Program-made: the position numbers and the translations under genes | In this document: in pieces, positions 26,151 through 37,400 of the stretch | Layout of the letters: the number at the start of each line of letters is the position of its first letter | Position numbering within the stretch: position 1 is the stretch's first letter | Notes under the pieces: generated by a model | What the model saw: only the letters and a program-made list of their open reading frames with translations | The model's database searches: none | Told to the model about the DNA's origin: nothing | NCBI GenBank assembly: GCA_021234535.1 | Contig: CM037830.1 | Coordinates: 37,200,937-37,264,936, forward strand | Length of the DNA: 64,000 nucleotides | Source: Stichopus chloronotus | Lineage: Eukaryota > Echinodermata > Holothuroidea > Aspidochirotida > Stichopodidae | Direction: 5' to 3'

Positions 26151-28655
26151 TGATAAAAACAGGACGCAGGAACACACTTACCATGCATTAAGGTTGCATT
26201 ACAAATATTTTGTTTTTGCCTTACGAATAAGTCAAAGTGAACGTTATGGTAACATACCAAACAGGGTGATACCACACCAATGCATCCTTATTTACAGTAT
26301 GTAGGCTACTGTCAATTAGGCTCGCGTTACCTAGCATATAACCGGTTTATACTCTTAGGTAGCGGAGGAAAGCAAAGTAACAATGATAAATCCATGTTTA
26401 CCCTGGTATCTGACTTAAAATGTAATACCTTACATAAATAATGCATACCGGTTTACCTTTCATTGCCATACTGGGAAGAATTAGTGGGCCTGTACGGTCT
26501 CTCAGACCTGGTACCAGCTACGATTGCTTCTTGCAATTATAAAGCATTGGGTACTGGGTTCTTATTTTATATTTCCTTTCCTTTTTTACCTTTTTTAGGA
26601 TATGAACAGGAGGGCATGATCCCCTCGTGTCCCTCTATACGCCAGTGGTCAAAAGTGCTCAATACTATGCCAGGTCAAATTTCTATATGGGGCCAACATA
26701 GAGGGGACGAACCCACCGGTATATGTGATTTAATGTTGATCTTTTTTCACTAAAACAATTCTAGGGGAGGAGAGAACAAACATACAGAGAGAGGGAACCT
26801 TGTACCCCCCCCCCCCTTCGGACATGACATTGACCACGGGAGTGATAAGAAGAAAAATACGGGTAGCCACTTGATGACTCAGCCTTTTTGGAAACGAATG
26901 TAAGTTATATCGTTATAATATCATTTATGATGAAGGATAAAACTCAAGAAGGAAATAAATGAGACTTTGACCGGGATTTGATTTCAGTTTCCCTTTTTCA
27001 TTCTGATTTTCTGAAATGCTTACATGCATGGACTCATTGACTTATTAATATATAGGGACTTACTATTAGTCACTCTGACGAACATTCTGGACGGTGCGGT
27101 TTTATTCACTCAAATGTTGAAAAAATGTAAAAAAAAAATACATACTTAAGGGAAACATTGTGGTAGTTTTAAAGAAAAAAAACTTTATTGAGAATAATAT
27201 TAACGGACACGCAATGATAAATTTAGCCTGTTCAAAATAAGGCAGGCATGTAACCTTCCTTTCAAGATTTTTTTTCACGGACACGACTTTAGTTATTTGT
27301 TGCTCTGGAGTAATTTGTTTACCGATATAAATTTAAAAAAAAGAACAAGAGAAATTTGGGAATTGCTGTTGTTTCTTGGTGAGAATGAGTGGTTAACGAA
27401 GATAAAGATGTCTAAAGATGTTTTCTTTGTACGGCATCGTTGTGCATTTAAACGGAATATTTTTCTTTAAGATGAGCCTGTCAGAATTTTAAGGCATGTA
27501 ACTTTTTTCATAAGATCCGATAATATTTTGATTCTTTTTAAGTTGATGTTCCTTATTTATAGCAACTGCAGAATAATACGAGGTAAGAAGGAAAGCGCTG
27601 GCTGAACGACGCGACATGTAGCAAGTGCTTTCTTTGCGTTCAACTTTTGTTAAGTGGTATCAAGTTTACAAGCGGTGTTTGTAATACCATCTGATATTAA
27701 ATTACAATTGTTGCATTTGGAAATGCAAAATTTCTTCGTATGTAACAAGGACTTTTTCTTCGTACAGTTATGACCAGCTTTCAATGTTTAGAAAAAAAAA
27801 ATAAAACGAAGGTAAAAGGTCGCCTTAAATACATAGACGAATCACGGAGAGATAACTCTCCTGTCATTGAAGCCGGGGGTTCGTAAAAGAAAAGGAATGA
27901 TCATCACTTTTAAGCCCCATGTCAAATATCTTCGTCCTAACTCAAGATATTGCTATATGGGATTTCCGGTTGCTTCAAGGTTACAAAAAATGATATTTAA
28001 CAGCGACAAACTAATTGAAGTGCTTATGTTAGGCCTAACCTTTAAGTGAAAAATAAGATTTGGTGTATTGCAGATTGACCTTAACATATTGCCCAAATTA
28101 AGGCACATCTCTTCAACTAAAAATTTTTCTTTTATAGACAAGAAGTTAAAGAAATCCAACTAATTTTCAAGCAAGCATTTGCGCCTGCATGACATCACAA
28201 AGTTCCCATAATGTGTACCAATTTGAAACAGATATTCATTTAAAGTCCATAACTCCTAAACAAGCTATTGAGATATGGTTTTCACCAATGAGAGGCATAT
28301 TCCTCAATTTTATGAAGAATTAGTTTTGTTTAAGTTAGGTAGATATCGTCGACAAGTTTCGTCTATGATTGTACAGATCCTACCTAGATGAAGAACAGCT
28401 GTACTATCGCGACCGGGGTCTATTTTGCATGAGTTTTCACTTATATCTGGAGATTTCCCCTACATTTTGCTACATCCAATTCCAGGTATGCACGTAGGCT
28501 ACTTCACTGTGTTGTGGTTGTGCCTGGTGTGCTGGCATAATGTGTCAGGTGAAAGAAAAATATCACCGAAGATTCTAATATATTTGAGAATATAATATTA
28601 CAACATTTATACAATATTTGAGTTGCTCCATGAAATCTTGTACCTGCTGTGTAAT

Positions 28656-28683
28656 CATAGTTAATATGTATATATTAACTATG
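28656..28683. repeat. Short perfect palindrome
   Basis: CATAGTTAATA and its inverse TATTAACTATG flank a 6-bp centre, giving a cruciform-capable AT-rich palindrome upstream of the RLR-A regulatory region. It could be the closed end of a MITE; no target duplication was identified. Confidence 0.6.
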
Positions 28684-28939
28684 GTGTAATAGAATGTCTC
28701 ATAGTGGCCAATCAGCGTCAACCAAATGTGAATGTCTTATCACGACCGCAGTACTACAGTGGTTAGGTGTTACGATACTTAAATCGGGTTGGCTTCTTCT
28801 TAACTCTATATTTGGCAGATGCGAAAACATAAAAATAGTTGAAAAAATAAATGAAATGAGGAAGTATGACAAAAATGTCATCCATGATACTAAGACGAAA
28901 AATACTTGCAAATCTAGATAGGCTTCATAATTTACTATG

Positions 28940-29020
28940 CGTGTTAATGGCTACCGTAGTCAACCGCGGGGAATCCCAGATTTCGTTTTGGCGTTGCGTG
29001 ACAGGGGAATCCCACAGAGT
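28940..29020 (+). promoter_or_regulatory. Paired kappa-B-type sites upstream of RLR-A
   Basis: GGGGAATCCC occurs twice, at 28968-28977 and 29004-29013, 36 bp start to start and in the same orientation. Both fit the NF-kappa-B/Rel consensus GGGRNWYYCC. They follow TTAATGGCTACCGTAGTC, which is found unchanged upstream of RLR-B, where a matching pair of sites also occurs. Conservation of both sites while the bases between have diverged supports function. They lie about 1 kb before the first CARD exon; whether this is promoter, 5' UTR exon or enhancer is unknown. Confidence 0.6.
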
Positions 29021-29240
29021 AAGATTACAGCCCATACTCGGCACATACACCTACGGCGGCTGTTTGTTGAGTTGTGTGATTATCGGTCATAGAAATGTTG
29101 TGACACAAATTCGCACTGTCGGGAGTGGCCTTCACTGACTCGGGAGCTGGCCGATTTGTTATTCAGCTGGAAAATCGCAATAATATGCATGGACATTGCT
29201 GTATCCTAGTCGGTTGTAAAATGTAAGCATAAAACACATT

Positions 29241-29326
29241 AGCCCTTGAACAGGTTGTGCGTTACATATATGACACTCCATATGAGCTTAGGCCAGGTAA
29301 CATAACGCACAGCCCTGTTCAAGTTG
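29241..29326. repeat. Mini hairpin element, copy 1
   Basis: GCCCTTGAACAGG at the left is inverted as CCCTGTTCAAG at the right, with further inverse pairing of GTGCGTTA with TAACGCAC inside. The second copy is at 52873-52945 in RLR-B intron 1, with perfect 16-bp arms and a related centre (CTTAGGCCA / CTAAGCCA). It is best read as a tiny MITE. Confidence 0.6.
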
Positions 29327-29941
29327 TAAAGTCACATACTGTATCCAACTTCCAAGTTCACTGAGTGTAAGTTCACACTCAAAAGAATCAAGGAATACCA
29401 ATTCAATTATCATAATAACGCAGACGAAGAGCTGAAAGTTTAGCCTAGCCTAGTACCTTACTCCCACAGTCCCAGTTAGTGATGTTGTAAGTTATTTTGA
29501 TAGTTCAATTTGCAACACTGTCTGTAGGCTAGGTTTAGGCTAGCTCCTAGGCCTTTTGTTTTGCCTTGGTGCCCGGCCACTGCCATTTCAGTTCCTTACA
29601 ATTAGTCAATAGTGTGCTATATTCGAATAGATCAATTAAAGTTTCATTTAAAATTTGTTGACATGCACTGAAGTACATTTACACGCCTGACTCAAACATA
29701 CTGGGTATAAACTTAATAGTGAATGGATTCTTCAATATTACTATATGCTAACCTACTGTAAGTATGTGTGCAATCAGATGACATTTAACTTGTTTCACAC
29801 CACTATGAGCCCTAACTACCAACATGCTGTGGGTTTCTAAGCGGTTGTTGAACTGATTATTGTGACGCTGATGATTTTAATTCTGCAGCCAATAGAGTGC
29901 ATGCAGCCCAGTGTATGGATACTTTGTTAACAATTACCGGC

Positions 29942-29956
29942 ATGGGACTTTCTTAA
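29942..29956 (+). promoter_or_regulatory. Four-codon upstream ORF in RLR-A leader
   Basis: ATG GGA CTT TCT TAA encodes Met-Gly-Leu-Ser and stops. It lies after the conserved acceptor at 29888 and before the receptor frame. RLR-B has the same peptide (52558-52572, ending TAG). Two further upstream ATGs (29901 and 29915) also stop before 30025. A uORF can damp or regulate translation of the main frame; that role is inferred. Confidence 0.45.
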
Positions 29957-29979
29957 AGAGTGTCACGCGATCACTGCAA

Positions 29980-31496
29980 ATTGCTTCCTTGAGCACTGAA
30001 AATACTCCTGGACAAGTGCCAATCATGAAGGAGGAATTCAGAACAATATTGCTTCAACATCTTCAACTGGACAGTAGGCTGTTAGCTGATCTCTTCGCTA
30101 AAAAGATTCTTACTAGAGGTATCGTTAACTTTTCCATGCATTCTTTGGTTATTCTTTTTCAATGAATCATGTTGAAAGGCAATTAGTCATACTCAAATTG
30201 CCATTAGGAATAGCATGGTTACCATGGAATAGGACGTGATGGACAGCTGATACAATGTGTCTCTACACATGGAATGGCTCTAGCTGTTCAGAATGATGTA
30301 ACCAGATGTTACTCTCTTCATTTTTAGGCCATTGATTAATTTGTTGCATGAAAATAGTAATTGATCTAGCTGTCTCAGGCCAGGATATGCTATTATAAGC
30401 AAGATATCATGAAGCAAGTTGCTTGTGTCAAAGGGGAGCATTTCTGGGATATTTCAACCGAGACAATTTCCAATAAATCGGTCTGATTATTTTGTTTGAT
30501 TGGAAGGCCTAACTTGTAATTTGAAGAATAGTGGTATATATCTATGCACAAGTGCACAGTTTCTGTATGTGGATATCAGGAAGGATTTCATCAGACAATG
30601 CAATTCTTAAATTAATAATGAATTTGCAAGTGTTTTACTTGACGGTAATATAAGAAACAATACTTTGAAAGTAATTGTGTACTCTGCATGACAGTGTGAT
30701 GCATGTACTTGTTATTTTATTCAAACAGATGAAGTTGAAGAGATTGAACAAGCAAACATAGGTAATGCTGCAAAAGTGCGCCTTCTGTTTGGAAAACTTC
30801 CACCGTCAAGTGATATCAAATTTGTCAAATGTTTGGAAAACAGCAGTGAGTATAGACTATTAAAAAGAGCATATTTAATTTGCAGGTACACACACATAGA
30901 CATACAGTATATTTTGCACTTGTAGTAAGTTTTGAAGTGAACCAAAACAATTTTAATTATATTGCTACTTTATTGTTCATTGGCATTATTATTTTGTTGT
31001 TTTGCTTTCACTGGGCTATAGGTAACACATCAAATTTCATGCACTGCAGTTTTCACATAAAGCTTACTGTATTCTGAAGAGAATACTGACTTGCAGTTGA
31101 TATTTTTCTTTTAATTTGCCTCATGACTCTCTTTAGATGACACAAGCAATAAATTATTAGCTTCCTATATCCTTGATGAGCAACCTATACCAGCTCGCAG
31201 TGATCAACACCTGAGATTTTGCAGAGTGTTTGAAGCCAAGCTCCCAGAATTAGTTTCGAAGCTGACGCCAAGTGAAATGCTGGATAAACTATACATTCAT
31301 CTTGGCCAAGAAGTGACAGAGAGAATAGAAGCTATTGAAGATAAGTCCAGCAGATCCAAAGCAGCTTTGCATCTGTGCTTCAGTCTGCTCCGATGTGCCT
31401 CTGACTGGCCGTCCACTTTTGTTAATGTTTTGGAAAATGAGTGCTATGATGTTAGCATTTTCGGAGAGTTGAAGACTAATTTACCAATTAGAGATT
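29980..31496 (+). CDS. RLR-A exons 1-3: tandem CARDs
   Basis: CARD1 is split over exons 1-2 (about residues 10-85 counted from the ATT): an amphipathic helix around FRTILLQHLQLDSRLLADLF, then IGNAAKVRLLF and SSDIKFVKCLENS. CARD2 is almost all of exon 3 (about residues 90-200), with LASYILDEQPIPA, KLTPSEMLDKLYIHLGQEV and ALHLCFSLLRCASDWPSTFV. Two death-fold domains ahead of the helicase is the vertebrate MDA5/RIG-I plan and would let the protein signal by CARD-CARD contact. Exon 3 is 360 nt in both paralogues. Confidence 0.85.
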
Positions 31497-34400
31497 GTAA
31501 GCACCTATCATTGTAACTGAGTATCTACAAGCATAATTCTATTGAATCTGTCACAGACCTGACATATAGATCTAGTCACTACAACTCTGATGCAGTGGAG
31601 ACCATTTTAAGCCTCAAATATCTCCCAAGTAGATTGAATGTTACTGTTCATGCATTTATGTAGACTTGGTAAACTAAATAACAGCAACCCAACCAAACTG
31701 GTTTCACCAGTCGCAATTATCATGCTACATCAAGCACACATATGTAATGATGATTTAGGGACATGCATTGGTTAATTGATCCAATGATCAACTGGTATAA
31801 ATATAAATTGCTACCAGCTATGATGGTATGATTTTGGTATCTGACAATAAGTGTTTGCATATGCTTGGTCACCTTTGGTCGATCAATGATTTGCTTGTAA
31901 TTTTCTCTTTCAGTGGGAGATGTATGGACGTTTCCTCTTTGAGACATGAACCCATTTAATCTGTTCGTGTGTGTGTGTATCTGGCACAGAGCAAAATTTA
32001 GCCATAAATTTGTTCAAAATAACAGTTTTAAGGTTTCATCCCTACTTTGAACTTGGCCCAAGTCAATCATTCATAAACTATAATACTAATTCTGTTTGCA
32101 ATAAAGATACTAATAAGTTCATTTTGAAATTACGACAATTTTTTTGACAACTACTAACTAGCCTTTTCCATATCTCCCCTCCCCACCCTTTTATGTTTCC
32201 TCTCATTGACAGTGTTTTTTGAAGTGGAAAGAAATCTGTGAAAGAAGTATTCAGATTTCAACTGTTTGTTTCGAGTTTTTTCAAGTTCTAATTATTTTAT
32301 TTTGATATGAAAAAACTTTAAGTATTTTCTATACCTTGAACAGCTCAACAGCTCCCAACTAGTGTTCACACCAGTTGTGAAAGCGACAGTGACTCTTTCA
32401 CCAGTACCCAAAGTTTTCAAGATGGCTACCATGAGGAGATGTCTCCCGGAGACATGCATGCTGCCTCTTTACTTGAAAGAGAAATAGCACCAGAGACCAA
32501 CCAAGAAGAGTCAAAAGGCAGAGGTGAATGTTAAATGTTGGGAACATTTACTAATGGGACTTATTGAAAGAAAAACATTTCGGATTTTCTCAGTTTATGC
32601 TAAAAAATTGCCTTGAAGATGTAGTTGTGAATTTCTTATATAATAACTTAATATCAAAAGCTGATTCACGAAATATGCTGAGAAAGATGTGAGATAATTT
32701 TCCAGCTAGTATGTAGTATTTGCTCACATAAATAGGTTATGAGTGCTAGTCTCTCAGCTGGATCCACTCCCTTGCAGTGTATCTGCAATTAGTTTGGAGT
32801 GTGAACAACAGTCAATGAACCATTGGTGGCAGATTACCTGATGAAATGCAATTACATTTAGTCTCTGTGCAGTTTAATGCTAACTTCCTAGATGACATCT
32901 TTAAAAACATTTTTCTTCATGAATTCATGAAGAAACCTCTAAACTTGTAATCAAACTTGAGTTTTTGTACCCGAGCACTGAACCATATTAGTTATTAAAC
33001 ATTTGTAGTATTTACCGTTAACTTTTATAGGCAACAGCAACGTTTTAGTGAAGAGAACTTACTTCTGTCACTTAAACAAACATGTCTCCTATAATTGCCA
33101 AAACTTTGCATTTTTTTTCATGTGTAGAGAAATTCATGGCAAAGAAATGTCTTAATAAGGATTGCTGTTTTCATAGTTGGATAATAAAGCTGAGTTGCCA
33201 GAGTACAGGACAGGTAATATCATATTGCAGGATGCAATTTCTTTGCACGTTAAAAAAAAAAGGAAAAACATCCAGCTTTCTTTTTTGTAAATTTTCTTCT
33301 CGTTAAATTCCCCCCAAACAGCAGCAATTGCATCAAAGTTAGTTGGTGCTACTTGTTCAGGGACATCTGAAAGTGATACGGCAAAAGAATTTTCTTCAGA
33401 TTTTCACCAATCTCTATGGACGTTTCAACGAAAGATCGCAGAGCCGGCTTTGAAGAAGCTGAACACTTTATTGGTGTCTCCCACGGGTACAGGAAAGACA
33501 CACGTGGCTGCATACATTATAGATCAACATCTTAAGGAACTAGAGGCAAAGAAAGTCAGGGGAAGGGTAGTCTTCATTGTTCCCACAGTAAGTCTACCAG
33601 GGTTAATAAACTGGGCCTCTATTGGCTGCTTGTGCTTTACCCAAAGCAGCTTGCCGGAGGATGGCCAAGAAAGTTTGCCATGTTGGTGACTTTCTTGAGT
33701 CACGTTGTGTGTTAATTCTGCAGGAAACTGATCAAGGTTGTATCTCTAATTGTCACTGTAAAGTGAAGTGATGATCATAAGAAATGTTAGGTCATCATCT
33801 GGGAATGAATGTACTTTGCTTCTGTTGCAGACTGCTTTTGTTTGTTTCATCCTTTAGTATCCGACCTATAACTTACCAAATGACCTTGATAATAACACCA
33901 TCTAACACATTAGTTCTTACCCAGAGTATGCTCAAGGTTGACTGCCAATCACAGCTGATGTGTACCATCGACTATGTCCATTTGTCATGTAGTGCCTGGT
34001 CAGACCCAAACAAAGCATTGAAACACAAGCTGTTTTATACTACAAAGTGAACATTCCACATAAATGGTACAGCCAACATTATCTACAAAAGGAAACCAAG
34101 CATCTACTGGTTCTGGTCTTCTCTACAGCATTTAGTGATAATAGATTCCAAAGACAGGAATCTGTTCTGCACATTAATGATGCAACTTGAACTTTGAACC
34201 ACAGGGTCAGCAAACACGTGCATAGTATCAAAGTGTTGCCGAGAAAAGAAAGGAGACTTGTTGGTGGCTTCCAGGATCAACTAATAATTAAATTGGACAT
34301 CGGATCACCGCTATCAGCAAAACATCTGATCAGTGAAATTTTCAGGCTTAAATTCAGTAACTTGAAAATATCTTTGCCTCAGAGGACTCATTAATCCCTG

Positions 34401-37400
34401 AGCCAGGATGGTAATAGAGAAGTCTTTATTCCATCTGAAAAGATAAAAATATGCCACAAAATTTGCAATGATACTTGGAATCATGATAAATGCACTCCAG
34501 AGACTACATCATACATAAAATGAAATTTTTTCAGGAGAGAACATGCTTGATAGAAAATATTTTAGATCAGGTATCTGCCGGTGTTGCGATAAAATCATCA
34601 GCCATCTGATCGGCAGAGGAAATCACATTGGTTATTCCCTACTTTCTTTATACCTGTACTATATTTACTCAACTGACTGATTAATGTTCATGACTTTATG
34701 GAGATTATTAAGCTATTTTTGACACCTTTCAATGAAAGAGTTGGTTCTTCTTGCTTTTTTGATTCCTTGCCGTAGGCAGGGGAATCTATGCAATCCTGAT
34801 GTCGAGGGTGTGTATACGTGTGTGTGTGGGTATGTGTGTGTGTGACGGTTGCTCATAAACACTATATCTCAAGAAGGGTAACTCTGAGTAATTTCATTTT
34901 TGGCATGTAGGTTGCCCATATTGAGTAGATGATCCTTATTGTTTTTGGTGTCCAAATCTTGCATATTAATGAGGTTATGGGGTAAAACATAAAAAATGTT
35001 AAAACTGCCATAGTTCCTTATCCGTGGGTCAGATTTGTTTTAAACTTGATAAGGTTGTCTGTTATTAACAGGTTCACGACCCTGTGAACTTTAATGCTTA
35101 TCAATAGAGAGGAAGGGATAATTTTTCACTATAAAACAATAATAATAGCCTAAACACCATTACTGTGGTTGTTATAAACTACCGTACAAATGCATATGGG
35201 GCTACATTGTGCAAAATTACTATTGGTTCCCTCACACACAGTTAACTCAATAGGATTTAAGGCTACAGTACTGCATTTGTAACTTAGTGAGTAACTTCTA
35301 ATGTGAGGGGCCTTGGATAAATTTTCCAGAGAGATAGTCTTGGTATGGGGGGTCATGGGGTCAGATAGACAAGGTGGCATTCTTTCATGCATTGGAATGT
35401 TAATGGGTTTATAAAAAAATGAGGAAAATAAAATACCATCTGTTCTGTCATTTATTTGGATAATATCAATATCCAGAGGAACAGCTGGTAGCAGAACAAG
35501 GTTTCTTAACAATCAAATTGGAGTGCTTTCAATCATATGTCACAATGTCGGAAAGGATGGAGGAAGCAAAAATATTGAGGAGGAATCATAACTTAGGGTC
35601 AACTTACGAGGACTTTGAGCGTGTTAAAAGCTTCTTGTAACAAGGAAGAAATTATCGCAGAGTCGATAAAGGAAAATTTGCAAAAGGCAGAGCGCCAATT
35701 TGAGGCAATGGAAGAGGTTCATGCTGATCTGGCTGGGTTGTTGTCTGATGAAGCATTTGAGCAAGCAGAAAGCTGGATGTTGGAATGCCAAAAGCATTAT
35801 ACTGAGGAGAGGGAGGAAGCATTGAAAAAGTTGAAGGAGGAAATTGAGTTTCAAATTAAAGTTGGAATTACCTAAGGCAGAAATTCCACCGTACGATGGA
35901 GACCCAAGAACATTCTGGTCGTTTATGAAGAATTTTGAGGTAAATATGGCAGACAAGCTGAGTTCAGATGAGGTAAGGCTGAGTTATTTGATTCAACTAA
36001 CAACAGGCAAGACTAGAAGCAGCATTGATTACTGTGTGTTTCTTGGAGCTCAGAGATAATGTTGACTGATGTCATACTCATACTGTACTTGATGTGTGGG
36101 TTGTATGGCCTGGGTAGGTGATCCCTACTGCTTTTGGTGGATGTCAAATGTCGTGGTAATTTTAGGTCACCAAAATAAAGGTCATTTTGGGTTAAAGGCT
36201 TGTGGTGTATCAAGAAAAATAACTGCAGTTGATCTTATACTTGTCATGTGAATAATTCATGTTTGTTGTAATATAACCATGTAGCAAGGAATCACAAAGC
36301 CTTTTGGCTTTCTGGTTTTTCAGGTGAGATTAGCCAAGCAGCAGCAGAACAAGCTGACAGAACTGATTGGTTCTGAAACGAGAATCATAGCGTCCGTCGT
36401 CGGTGACGACATCGACGTCAACTGCTCGCTCTTGTCCAAAATGTCAGCAGAAAATGTGTGTGTGACAGTGATGACAGCCCAGGTCTTTGTGAACGGAATG
36501 AAGAAGACATCGCCTGCGGAGACCGTCCATCTGGAGGACGTCACACTGCTCATCCTTGATGAATGCCATCACACTACGGTAATGTTTTTAAGTGAAATCA
36601 TTGGGCACATATTGTGGCCTTTCATAGAGTTTGTCTATCCTCCTTCCTCCCAGGGTATTCTTGCTTCTACGACAGGATGTGACCTCCAAACCCTACCCTG
36701 ATTAGTATCTGTGTCCATGATCTGCTTAAGTGAATCCATGATCCACCTCTCATCTCCCAGTTGAGGTGCTCTGCGTGGGGCCATTTTAGATTGGATCCTG
36801 TCCACTGAAGTATACTGGTGGATTGCTTGATTGGTTGAGGGTGACCACGCAGGGAATGGAATCTGCCAACCTATGTCATTGGCATGTTGCCATGTGTTTG
36901 GTATTAATGGGCAAGTGATAAACCATGTAGTACGCATTTCTTCTGTTCTGCAATATCCATCTATCACTGTCTGGGATACAAATTTTCTTGAATGACTTTT
37001 CGTGACTTGTCAGTATTTTGATGATAGGCAACTTAACGTCACATTCAATGAGGAATCATTTAGCTATAAAGATGATTACTGATGTTTGTTTCAGACTCTG
37101 CTCGGCTGATGATAGAACTGCTCTAGCGAAAAAATACCGTCAACTTGCAAGCAGCAATCAGGACTACCGTTACATCCCCATTACAGAGGCGGAACCAGGT
37201 TGAGAGGGGTGGGGTGCAGTAATGGTGCTTGCCCCTCTATTGGCACCTACTAGAAAACATTTAAAAGCAATCAAAAGTGACAGGCTGCATTGGAAGTGAA
37301 AATGACGAAGAAAAACAGCATGAGGGATACGAGGAAGTAGACCTACATGAAAGTATAACATTACTCAACATTGTTTTCATTTTCTCAAAAAGGGGAAACC

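Larger units (their letters stand above)
21445..28900. other. Gene-free spacer between CCDC146 and RLR-A
   Basis: The two genes are transcribed away from each other (CCDC146 minus, RLR-A plus), about 8.5 kb apart between their coding starts. I see no exon in this stretch. It holds homopolymer runs (C, A and G tracts), decayed dispersed repeats (22474-22640 and 23530-26150) and otherwise unremarkable AT-rich DNA from 26160 to 28640. Confidence 0.6.

Noticed and set aside
29911..30165. Open frame starting at 29911 as an N-terminal extension of RLR-A
   Set aside because: The first codon is GTG, not ATG; there is no ATG in that frame until 30025, and the frame past 30118 is intron.
37018..37203. 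Extra helicase exon in RLR-A intron 6
   Set aside because: A TTTCAG lies nearby, but the frame adds no helicase-like sequence and RLR-B has no counterpart; exons 6 and 7 join in phase without it.
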